Assembly: GCA_017403065.1 (NCBI GenBank) | Contig: JAFQOT010000004.1 | Span: 1-64,000, forward strand | DNA: 64,000 nucleotides | Direction: 5' to 3' | Source of the DNA: Clostridia bacterium | GTDB lineage: Bacteria > Bacillota > Clostridia > Oscillospirales > Acutalibacteraceae | Shown here: positions 7,814 through 15,430 of the stretch, piece by piece | Layout of the letters: each line of letters begins with the position of its first letter | How positions within the stretch are numbered: the stretch's first letter is position 1 | Notes under the pieces: generated by a model | Databases searched by the model: none | What the model was told of the DNA's origin: nothing | What the model saw: only the letters and a program-made list of their open reading frames with translations | Position numbers and translations under genes: made by a program

Positions 7814-8752
7814 TTACTTGTGTAAACATTCAGGAAATGCTAAATTTTCGGTACTTCCATCTGAATAAACAAGCTGAACGTTACAGCTATTTGAGGAATT
7901 AACACTGCTTAATTGCCTTTCCCCACCTAAACAGCCTAACAAAATTATTTGCAAATATTCAGCCACAGTAATTTCATCAGCCCGTTTTTTGAGGGTTATT
8001 TTAATACTGCTCAGATTATCTGAATCCACTATATTATCAATATAATCCTGTCTTTTAAGCTCTGCCTTATATTCTACTATGCCAACAGTAAAATCTGTAA
8101 GATATACCCTATATTTCCCTGAGGTAATTGCCCTTGTAGCCGAGCCGTCACTGTTTTTACAAACCGAAATAAAGCCCGCTTCCTTAGCCTCGTCATCTAA
8201 TTCGTAGGCATAGCTTTCAAAGCTTATTCCCGAATCTTGTAAATTTGAAAGCTCGTATACATATCTTAAATAATATTCAGGCAGGGTTATATAATATATG
8301 TCACCAAGCATTTCTGTACCTATTTTATATTTATATACAGGTGTGGAGTGAGTATCGGTATTTATTGCTTCTTCCTTACTTTCTTTTTTCTCTTCTGAGG
8401 AAGTTACCTCTACCTTTTCTTCCAAATCTTTTAATACATTATCGATAGTAGATTTTTGTTTTTTATCCTCAGATTTTGCCTCATCTTTATTTTTGTTATT
8501 CGAGGGGGATTTTTTATCAGAGGCTTTATCTGTAACCGAGCTGTTTTCTGACACCGCCTCAATTTTATTATTGGGTGTATTATCATTAAGGCCCATAACA
8601 AATCCGATAACAGCCACCGTTAAAACTACCACAAAGGCAACTAACGAAGAAACCAATTTAAAATTGATTGTTACACAGCTGCATTGAGGACAGCGTGAAA
8701 GCTGCGAAGAATATTCATAATTGCATTTTCTACAATGTATCCATCTACTCAT
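7814..8752 (-). CDS. Zinc-ribbon membrane-anchored protein, unknown function
   Basis: A 312-residue protein with four parts. A short N-terminal zinc ribbon (CRKC at about 7-10, CPQC at about 21-24) lies in the cytoplasm. One membrane segment spans about 33-52. A Lys/Ser/Glu-rich disordered linker runs to about 135. The rest is a C-terminal extracellular domain with no recognised fold. AAGGAA precedes the ATG. It is last in the lepA-vanY-DUF1846 run and starts 11 bp after the DUF1846 stop. Zinc-ribbon plus single-TM proteins are frequent in Clostridia but mostly uncharacterised. Confidence 0.75.
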   Translation of the reverse strand: MSRWIHCRKCNYEYSSQLSRCPQCSCVTINFKLVSSLVAFVVVLTVAVIGFVMGLNDNTPNNKIEAVSENSSVTDKASDKKSPSNNKNKDEAKSEDKKQKSTIDNVLKDLEEKVEVTSSEEKKESKEEAINTDTHSTPVYKYKIGTEMLGDIYYITLPEYYLRYVYELSNLQDSGISFESYAYELDDEAKEAGFISVCKNSDGSATRAITSGKYRVYLTDFTVGIVEYKAELKRQDYIDNIVDSDNLSSIKITLKKRADEITVAEYLQIILLGCLGGERQLSSVNSSNSCNVQLVYSDGSTENLAFPECLHK

Positions 8753-8763
8753 AAATTTATTCC

Positions 8764-10248
8764 TTAATTATGATATAATTTTTTGGTCTGGTACTTTGGC
8801 TCACAGGTTAAATTTACGCCTAATTTTCTGAAAACATTTTCATCCACTCTTGATAAAATGACTGTGGAATGAGCCTCTAATCCTTTAAGCTTTTTGGTTT
8901 GCTCTAAGGCTTTTTTTGCAATATCGCTTGTAGCGGCGCAAATAGACAAGGCAATTAAAATTTCGTCTGTGTGAAGTCTCGGATTATGATTTCCCATAAT
9001 TTCAAGCTTTAAACGTTGAATAGGCTCGATAATAGTTGGTGAAATAAGGTTAATGTCGTCAGGTATATCAGCAAGAACCTTTAATGCGTTTAACAGCATA
9101 GATGACGATGCGCCCAAAAGGCTTGAAGTTTTACCTGTAATTATACGACCGTCTGCAAGCTGCATAGCAACTGCGGGGCCGTCTGTCTTTTCGGCTTTTT
9201 CCAACGCTGCCGCAATAACAGGTCTATCCTGTATGGTAACACCAACCTGCTTCATCAAAAGCTCAATTTTTGCAGCGTCGCTTTCTTCACCCATACCCTG
9301 ACGGGCATTTACAAGAGCGGCGTAATATCTTCTTACAATTTCCTCACAAGCTGCTTGTCTGACAGCATCATCATCGCAAATAGCAAAGCCCGCCATATTT
9401 ACACCCATATCGGTTGGGCTTTTATACGGTGACTCGCCTAATATATTTTCAAGAATTGCGTTAAGTACAGGGAAAATTTCAATATCTCTGTTATAATTAA
9501 CCGCTTTTTGAGAATAGGCATCCAAATGGAAAGGGTCTATCATATTAACGTCATTAAGGTCAGCAGTAGCTGCCTCGTAGGCTACGTTAACAGGGTGATT
9601 TAATGGGATACTCCACACAGGGAAGGTCTCGAATTTAGCATAGCCAGCCTTATTGCCCCTTTTATGCTCGTGATAAAGCTGGGACAAACAGGTTGCCATT
9701 TTACCGCTTCCTGGACCTGGGGCAGTAATTACAACCAATTTTCTTGAGGTTTCTATAAAATCGTTTTTACCAAAGCCTTCATCACTAACGATAAATGGAA
9801 TATTAGAGGGGTAATCTTTTATAGGATAATGACGGTAAACCTTTATACCTAATGAGGTTAAACGTTTTTCAAAAACCTCTGCCAAGGGCTGACCCATATA
9901 TCTTGTAATAACAACGCTGCCAACAAATAAACCTATCTGACGAAAAGCATCGATAAGTCTTAATGTATCAAGGTCATAAGTGATGCCCAAATCTCCCCTG
10001 CGCTTATTTTTTTCAATAGCATCAGCGTTAATTACAATTACAATTTCAGCCTCATCCTTAAGCTCCATAAGCATTTTAACCTTTGCATCAGGCTCGAAAC
10101 CGGGAAGCACTCTTGCTGCGTGATAATCGTCAAACAATTTGCCGCCAAATTCCATATAGAGCTTTCCGCCGAATTTATCAATTCTGTCCCTGATATTCTG
10201 TGACTGTAAGCTTATATATTTTTCATTGTCAAATCCTATTTTTTTCAT
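8764..10248 (-). CDS. DUF1846 (UPF0371) family protein
   Basis: A 494-residue protein, the usual length of the DUF1846 family of Firmicutes. Characteristic stretches include KKIGFDNEKYISLQSQNIRDR at the start, GKLYMEFGGKLFDDYHAARVLPGF, the glycine-rich TAPGPGSGKMATCLSQLYHE (a nucleotide-binding-like loop about 205-220), and MGVNMAGFAICDD. Its function is not established. The ATG at 10248 follows AGGGGT; the reading frame extends further upstream without a matching family sequence. It lies 17 bp after vanY in the same operon. Confidence 0.92.
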   Translation of the reverse strand: MKKIGFDNEKYISLQSQNIRDRIDKFGGKLYMEFGGKLFDDYHAARVLPGFEPDAKVKMLMELKDEAEIVIVINADAIEKNKRRGDLGITYDLDTLRLIDAFRQIGLFVGSVVITRYMGQPLAEVFEKRLTSLGIKVYRHYPIKDYPSNIPFIVSDEGFGKNDFIETSRKLVVITAPGPGSGKMATCLSQLYHEHKRGNKAGYAKFETFPVWSIPLNHPVNVAYEAATADLNDVNMIDPFHLDAYSQKAVNYNRDIEIFPVLNAILENILGESPYKSPTDMGVNMAGFAICDDDAVRQAACEEIVRRYYAALVNARQGMGEESDAAKIELLMKQVGVTIQDRPVIAAALEKAEKTDGPAVAMQLADGRIITGKTSSLLGASSSMLLNALKVLADIPDDINLISPTIIEPIQRLKLEIMGNHNPRLHTDEILIALSICAATSDIAKKALEQTKKLKGLEAHSTVILSRVDENVFRKLGVNLTCEPKYQTKKLYHN

Positions 10249-10265
10249 TTTTTTACCCCTAAAAG

Positions 10266-11099
10266 TCATTGTTGAGTGTTCTGTAAGTAGATAATATATT
10301 CTTCCAGACACATACCTAAATCATTGATTTCCTTAGCTTTATTTATTCCTACAAATCGCCAATGCCACGATTCAGGTATAATACCTGTTTTTTCTTGCTT
10401 TTCTGCAGTATATCTTTGAATAAAGCCGTAATCTTCAGCGTTTTCAAGCATCCATTTATAATAATCTGTAGTATCAAATTTACTGCTTGCCATATTAAAG
10501 TCTGCTGCAAGTCCCGTTTGGTGTTCGCTGGTTCCCGGTCTTGCAACAACGGTTGCGGCTTCATTTTCAGCCTGCTCTCGTGTCAGTGACGGATTGGCTT
10601 TTAAAACACGCTCTACCTTGTTTTTGAAAAGGTCTTGCTGAATTTTATATGAACGGTAGGGCGACCAAACTCTTAAATCAACCCCGTCCTTATGAGCGGC
10701 TTCAACCATCGCCTTAACATAAGGATAAACATCCTTGTGAATTTTATATACATAATCGTTATTTCGATATTTTTTATCGATTTCTACAAGATTTTCTTCA
10801 ATGTTGTAGTCATCAGACAACGGATTCCAAGGATTAACAAGCAATAAATTGCTGAAAGAAGCATCTAATGTATATTCGCCTCTTGTTACATACTCAGGTG
10901 CGCTATTTTGGGGACTCGAAGTCACAGATGACGTATTTTCATCAGACTCGCTTTTCTGACTTGAAGACATATTTTCAGACCCTGTACTGTCTTTTTGTGG
11001 AGTAAAAACCACAAATATAACAAATCCGATAAAGCCTATTACTAAGCAGATAACCGCAATACCGATTATAGAAAATATTTTTTGTTTTTTATCCTTCAT
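10266..11099 (-). CDS. D-alanyl-D-alanine carboxypeptidase, VanY family
   Basis: A 277-residue cell-wall enzyme trimming the terminal D-Ala of peptidoglycan stem peptides. It has one N-terminal membrane anchor (about 8-30), a Ser-rich linker (about 35-65) and a C-terminal peptidase M15 domain. Zinc and catalytic motifs are visible: SPYRSYKIQQDLF, TSEHQTGLAADF (H and D ligands) and SWHWRFVG (Glu/His). The ATG at 11099 gives the anchor a proper start and lies 7 bp after the lepA stop. The open frame upstream overlaps lepA and is not used. Confidence 0.92.
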   Translation of the reverse strand: MKDKKQKIFSIIGIAVICLVIGFIGFVIFVVFTPQKDSTGSENMSSSQKSESDENTSSVTSSPQNSAPEYVTRGEYTLDASFSNLLLVNPWNPLSDDYNIEENLVEIDKKYRNNDYVYKIHKDVYPYVKAMVEAAHKDGVDLRVWSPYRSYKIQQDLFKNKVERVLKANPSLTREQAENEAATVVARPGTSEHQTGLAADFNMASSKFDTTDYYKWMLENAEDYGFIQRYTAEKQEKTGIIPESWHWRFVGINKAKEINDLGMCLEEYIIYLQNTQQ

Positions 11100-11106
11100 A
11101 AACACG

Positions 11107-12912
11107 CTATTCGTCAAGCTTAAGTACAGCCATAAACGCCTCCTGCGGCACCTCAACAGTACCAAGCTTGCGCATACGCTTTTTACCTTCTTTCTGTTTT
11201 TCAAGCAGTTTCTTTTTACGTGTAATATCGCCGCCGTAGCATTTTGCAAGTACGTCCTTACGCATTGCTTTAACAGTTTCACGGGCGATTATCTTGCCTG
11301 AAACTGCAACCTGAATAGGCACCTCAAAAAGCTGACGGGGAATAAATTCCTTTAGCTTTTCAGCAATTCTTCTCGCCCTTGTATATGCGTTATCGGTATG
11401 AACTATAAAAGAAAGAGCGTCTACCACATCCCCCGCAAGCATTACGTCAAGCTTGACAAGCTTTGATTTTTCATAGCCCTTTGTTTCATAATCATAGCTT
11501 GCATACCCTTTTGTGCGGGATTTTAAGGCATCAAAAAAGTCGTAAACTATCTCGCCCATAGGCATTACATAATGTATATCAACCCTGTCGCCCATATATT
11601 TCATATCGGTATAAAAACCGCGTCGTTCTTCACAAAGCTGCATTATTGTACCTACATAATCGCTTGGGCTGTAAATATGAACATCTGCCACAGGCTCCAA
11701 AGCCTCTGCAATCTGAGCAGGGTCAGGATAGTTTGTAGGGTTGTCCACCGTTATTTCTTCGCCGTTTGTTAATACAAATTTGTATTCTACGCTTGGCGCT
11801 GTTGTTACAAGGTCAAGATTATACTCGCGTTCTAATCTTTCCTGAATAATCTCCATATGCAAAAGCCCCAAGAAGCCACAACGGAAGCCAAAGCCTAACG
11901 CGTTTGAGCTTTCAGCCTCGAAAAGCAGTGATGCATCATTAAGCTGTAATTTTTCTAAGGCTTCTCTAAGGTCGCCATACTTTGCACCGTCAGCAGGATA
12001 AATACCACAGAAAACCACAGGATTTACCTTGCGGTAGCCCTCAAGAGCCTGACTTGTAGGACAAGAGGTAAGGGTAATAGTATCACCCACCCGCGCTTCG
12101 CTTACTGTTTTAATAGAAGCCGAAAGATAACCAACCTCACCCGCTTCAAGACAATCGCAAGGTTCTAAAGACGTTGCCCTTTTTCTACCGATTTCGACGA
12201 TATCAAATTCTGCTCCTGTTGCCATCATTTTTATACGGTCGCCAGCTTTGATTTTTCCGCTGATTACACGGAAATATACTATTACACCCTTATAAGCATC
12301 ATAATACGAGTCAAAAATCAATGCCTGTAAAGGCTCGTTACTATCCCCCACAGGCGCAGGAATATGGGTGACGATTCTTTCTAAAACCTCATCAACATTT
12401 ATTCCTGTTTTAGCTGAAATCAGGGGCGCATTGTCAGCAGGAATTCCGATTACATCCTCAATTTCCTGTTTAATTCTCTCAGGCTCGGCAGAGGGTAAAT
12501 CAATTTTATTTACAACAGGTAAAATTTCAAGTCCATGGTCAACCGCTAAATAAGTATTTGCTAAGGTCTGGGCTTCTATACCCTGAGAGGCATCAACAAC
12601 CAAAACTGCTCCCTCGCAGGCGGCAAGAGAACGGGATACCTCATAATTAAAGTCAACGTGACCGGGAGTATCTATTAAATTAAGCTCGTATTCCAAACCG
12701 TCCTTAGCAGTATAATAAAGAGTAACTGCGTGAGCTTTAATAGTAATACCGCGTTCTCTTTCTAAATCCATACTGTCTAAAATTTGCTCCTCCATATCCC
12801 TTTGGGCTACAGATTGGGTTAATTCCAAAAGCCTGTCTGCCAAGGTGGATTTACCGTGGTCAATATGAGCTACAATGCAAAAATTTCTAATTCTTTCAAG
12901 CGGAAAGGACAT
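11107..12912 (-). CDS. lepA: Elongation factor 4 (back-translocating GTPase)
   Basis: A 601-residue ribosome-binding GTPase, full family length. It has the G1 loop [14 protein letters not shown] about 14-27, G2 RGITIKAH, G3 DTPGHVDF about 80, and G4 NKID about 134. The LepA-specific C-terminus ([23 protein letters not shown]) is present. It heads the lepA-vanY-DUF1846-zinc ribbon operon. In Clostridia lepA often neighbours sporulation or hemN genes; here it does not. Confidence 0.97.
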   Translation of the reverse strand: MSFPLERIRNFCIVAHIDHGKSTLADRLLELTQSVAQRDMEEQILDSMDLERERGITIKAHAVTLYYTAKDGLEYELNLIDTPGHVDFNYEVSRSLAACEGAVLVVDASQGIEAQTLANTYLAVDHGLEILPVVNKIDLPSAEPERIKQEIEDVIGIPADNAPLISAKTGINVDEVLERIVTHIPAPVGDSNEPLQALIFDSYYDAYKGVIVYFRVISGKIKAGDRIKMMATGAEFDIVEIGRKRATSLEPCDCLEAGEVGYLSASIKTVSEARVGDTITLTSCPTSQALEGYRKVNPVVFCGIYPADGAKYGDLREALEKLQLNDASLLFEAESSNALGFGFRCGFLGLLHMEIIQERLEREYNLDLVTTAPSVEYKFVLTNGEEITVDNPTNYPDPAQIAEALEPVADVHIYSPSDYVGTIMQLCEERRGFYTDMKYMGDRVDIHYVMPMGEIVYDFFDALKSRTKGYASYDYETKGYEKSKLVKLDVMLAGDVVDALSFIVHTDNAYTRARRIAEKLKEFIPRQLFEVPIQVAVSGKIIARETVKAMRKDVLAKCYGGDITRKKKLLEKQKEGKKRMRKLGTVEVPQEAFMAVLKLDE

Positions 12913-12963
12913 AAATTTCTCCTTTATTTATTAAGAGATTTTTCAAAAAACAATATATAGTGT

Positions 12964-12992
12964 ATTTTACCATAAAAAGCAACTCAATGCAA
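12964..12992 (-). promoter_or_regulatory. Promoter of the lepA operon
   Basis: On the minus strand, TTGCAT (12992-12987) and TAAAAT (12969-12964) are 17 bp apart, about 50 bp upstream of the lepA ATG. Confidence 0.65.
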
Positions 12993-13035
12993 ACATTATA
13001 TTTAAAAAATTGCCTCTTTTATTATTTAAGTTATC

Positions 13036-13062
13036 ACCTATTTTTCACTTAATCATAGTATG
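13036..13062 (+). promoter_or_regulatory. Candidate sigma-K type promoter
   Basis: AC at 13036-13037, a 16-bp spacer, then CATAgtaTG at 13054-13062 fits the known late mother-cell pattern AC-N16-CATAnnnTA except for the last base. It lies about 53 bp upstream of the cysteine-rich gene. No convincing sigma-A promoter is seen in this gap. This is inference from a short motif. Confidence 0.4.
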
Positions 13063-13114
13063 GTATTGAAGCCGGTGTCAGTCGACTTCAAATATTTTTA
13101 GGAGGCAAATATAT

Positions 13115-13933
13115 ATGGCAGAAACAACTAATGGTTGCCAATTAGACGGCAATTTTAAAGAAGCGGTATGTATAGACGCCGGCAGAGTATACGACTCTTG
13201 CTGTGACAGAGACTGTCTTGAGGATTTACGCTGCTTCTTTTTACCCGATGCCCAAGCGCTTATCAACTCGGCTTTAAGCGTAAAGCTCAGAACAGCAGAA
13301 GTACTTAATGTTTATATTGATGTAGAACCTGTAAACTTCAACAAAGGCTTTTTTTCCTGTGACCTTAACTTCTTCTTTTTATTAGGATTTGATGTTTATA
13401 CATCACCTACCACCTGTCCTTGCTTTGTTAAGGGAATTACCACATATTCTAAAAAGGTGATTTTGTACGGCAGCGACGGTAACGTTAAGCTTTTTTCCAA
13501 CACCGAGGATAGCGTTTGTAAAAACGGAAAAAACAATACCCGCCAAAGCTCTAATAATCCTAAATGCGTAGTTCAGGTTGTGGACCCGGTACCGCTTACC
13601 GCAAGAATCGGCGAAATACGCGACTGTTACGAAAACGTGTGCTGTTTACCCAGAGACATTTGCGACTGCATAGGCGGAGAGGTTGTAACCGATTCGCAAA
13701 ACGGAAATCCCACCGTATATGCAAGCATTGGATTGTTTACAATAGTTCAACTTATACGTAACGTTCAGATGTTGGTTCCTGTATACGATTTTTGCATACC
13801 TGAAAAAACCTGCTGTGACTCTGCGACCGACCAGCCCTGTGATGCATTCAGAAAAATCAAATTCCCCACCGATGACTTTTTCCCTCCCCGCTCCTTAAAT
13901 TGCGAATGTAAAGAAGAATGTGACCAAGACTAA
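13115..13933 (+). CDS. Cysteine-rich protein, probably spore-associated
   Basis: A 272-residue protein with 23 cysteines, many paired (DSCCDRDC, TTCPC, NVCCLPRDICDC, KTCCD, CECKEEC), and no signal peptide or membrane segment. Intracellular Cys-rich proteins with CC and CxC clusters are typical of spore coat or crust components cross-linked by disulfides. The motif CCDRDCLEDLR recurs in clostridial proteins I have seen as hypothetical. AGGAGG at 13100-13105 gives a strong start. The sigma-K-like promoter supports late mother-cell expression. The coat role is inference. Confidence 0.6.
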   Translation: MAETTNGCQLDGNFKEAVCIDAGRVYDSCCDRDCLEDLRCFFLPDAQALINSALSVKLRTAEVLNVYIDVEPVNFNKGFFSCDLNFFFLLGFDVYTSPTTCPCFVKGITTYSKKVILYGSDGNVKLFSNTEDSVCKNGKNNTRQSSNNPKCVVQVVDPVPLTARIGEIRDCYENVCCLPRDICDCIGGEVVTDSQNGNPTVYASIGLFTIVQLIRNVQMLVPVYDFCIPEKTCCDSATDQPCDAFRKIKFPTDDFFPPRSLNCECKEECDQD

Positions 13934-13940
13934 AATAAAT

Positions 13941-13966
13941 CCCGAGTAGTTCTCTACTCGGGAATA
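13941..13966 (+). terminator. Terminator after the cysteine-rich gene
   Basis: CCCGAGTAG and CTACTCGGG form a 9-bp stem with a TTCT loop, followed by AATATTT. It lies between the plus-strand gene and the convergent 39-residue gene and can serve both. Confidence 0.75.
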
Positions 13967-13974
13967 TTTAAAAA

Positions 13975-14094
13975 TTAACCAAAAAAATAGCTTGCGGTAT
14001 AAAAACCTATTACCCATAAAGCTATCGCTGCGGCAGTATAAACCATAGATTTTAAAAATATTTTGCCGCTTTGGGAGCTTTTTTTATTATTCAA
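13975..14094 (-). CDS. 39-residue single-span membrane peptide
   Basis: A short frame starting with TTG at 14094, six bases after GAGGTG (complement of 14101-14106). It encodes a basic N-terminus (NNKKSSQSGK) and then a long hydrophobic aromatic segment (SMVYTAAAIALWVIGFYTAS) before Phe-Phe-Gly and stop. Charge pattern, length and ribosome site all fit a real small membrane protein. Its function is unknown. It is convergent with the Cys-rich gene and divergent from the mecA-like gene. Confidence 0.6.
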   Translation of the reverse strand: MNNKKSSQSGKIFLKSMVYTAAAIALWVIGFYTASYFFG

Positions 14095-14155
14095 ACCCAA
14101 CACCTCAAGCTTATTATTATCAATTTTTCAATATTTTAATCAGGAGTGACCGTTA

Positions 14156-14701
14156 ATGCAGGTATCAGAAATAAGCCAAAACAAAATAAAAATAACCCTT
14201 ACAGATACCGAAGTTCTTTGCTGCTTTAATTCGTATGAAAAGCTATACCGTATGAACGGTCAGACAAAATTTCTTCTTAAAGCTATTGTACGTGAAATTG
14301 TAGAAGAAAAATTTTCGAATAAAAATTCTGATAAAATAATAGCCTTAATAAAAATTGCAAAAAACAAGGGCTTAACTATTATTTTAACGGTTGACAAGGT
14401 GGAAAAGGAGTATGAATACGCCTTTGCATTTGAAAATTTTGAGGATTTGCTCAGTGCACTTCCCTATTTACTCAAAAGACAATATATTATTAAAAACAGT
14501 CAGCTTTTTAAACTTAAAAAAACATATATGCTTGTTATAAGCTTTAAGAATAAACCTATATTTTTAAATTCTATTAAAGAATTTAACTGTATTTACTTTG
14601 ATGATGAAATTAAGAAAGAGTATATAAAAGAATACGGTATTCCCGTAATTTACGAGAACACCGTAGAAAAATTAGTAAAAAGCTTTATTAAAGATTTTTA
14701 A
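14156..14701 (+). CDS. MecA-like adaptor protein
   Basis: A 181-residue protein whose N-terminus (MQVSEISQNKIKITLTDTEV) and C-terminal half (YAFAFENFEDLLSALPYL) resemble MecA. MecA proteins deliver substrates to the ClpC-ClpP protease. It is somewhat shorter and more divergent than Bacillus MecA (about 218), typical of clostridial versions. AGGAG lies upstream. Its 3' end overlaps the convergent rpe by 14 bp. The substrate is not predictable from sequence. Confidence 0.75.
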   Translation: MQVSEISQNKIKITLTDTEVLCCFNSYEKLYRMNGQTKFLLKAIVREIVEEKFSNKNSDKIIALIKIAKNKGLTIILTVDKVEKEYEYAFAFENFEDLLSALPYLLKRQYIIKNSQLFKLKKTYMLVISFKNKPIFLNSIKEFNCIYFDDEIKKEYIKEYGIPVIYENTVEKLVKSFIKDF

Positions 14702-15332
14702 GATAGTTAGTGCGTTTTTCCATTTCGTCACAGAAAAGATAACTGCCTGCAACCAACACATTAGCTCCTGCGGCCACTGCTAAGGGGGCTGTTTCGGCGT
14801 TTATTCCGCCATCAACCTCTAAATCTATATTAAGTCCCCTCTTTTCGCATTCGCTTCTTAGCTTGGTTAATTTATCTAATGCAGAAGGCATAAAGCTTTG
14901 TCCCCCAAAGCCTGGTTCTACCGACATTACAAGCACCATATCGCAAAGAGGCAAAAATTCAAAAATCTCCTCAGGCTGAGTGCAAGGCTTTATTGTTAAA
15001 CAGGATTTACAGCCTAACTTTCTAATTTCCTTTAATGTTTCGGCAACATCGCTTCCCGCTTCATAATGAAAGCCTAAAATATCTGCTACCTGAGCAAATT
15101 CTTTAATATATCTATGGGGTCTGTCAATCATTAAATGAACGTCTAAAGGTACATTAGAATGCTTTTTTATCGCCTTTATCACAGGCACACCAAAGGAAAT
15201 GTTGGGTACAAAAATACCGTCCATAACATCAAGATGAAGCATATCTATACCTGCTTTTTCAAGACGTTTTATATCTTGGCTAAGGGTTAAAAAATCTGCG
15301 GTTAAAACAGATGGTGAAACTTTAATCGACAT
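14688..15332 (-). CDS. rpe: Ribulose-phosphate 3-epimerase
   Basis: A 214-residue TIM-barrel metal enzyme interconverting ribulose-5-phosphate and xylulose-5-phosphate in the pentose phosphate pathway. Signature segments are SPSVLTADF, the metal ligands in LHLDVMDG(I/H)FVPN and LDVHLMI, MSVEPGFGGQSF, and EVDGGIN. Full length. GAGGTG precedes the ATG. In many Firmicutes rpe follows rsgA; here it stands alone. Confidence 0.96.
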   Translation of the reverse strand: MSIKVSPSVLTADFLTLSQDIKRLEKAGIDMLHLDVMDGIFVPNISFGVPVIKAIKKHSNVPLDVHLMIDRPHRYIKEFAQVADILGFHYEAGSDVAETLKEIRKLGCKSCLTIKPCTQPEEIFEFLPLCDMVLVMSVEPGFGGQSFMPSALDKLTKLRSECEKRGLNIDLEVDGGINAETAPLAVAAGANVLVAGSYLFCDEMEKRTNYLKNL

Positions 15333-15430
15333 TTTTGCACCTCGAAATAATTTATATATTGATTTTATAGCATATACATATATTTGTCAAACAATAATTA
15401 TAAATTACCATATCACAAGACTTGTGTCTA

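Noticed and set aside
11100-11282. Extended N-terminus of the VanY-type carboxypeptidase
   Set aside because: This part overlaps lepA in another frame and encodes Arg/Leu-rich nonsense. The membrane anchor begins at the ATG at 11099.
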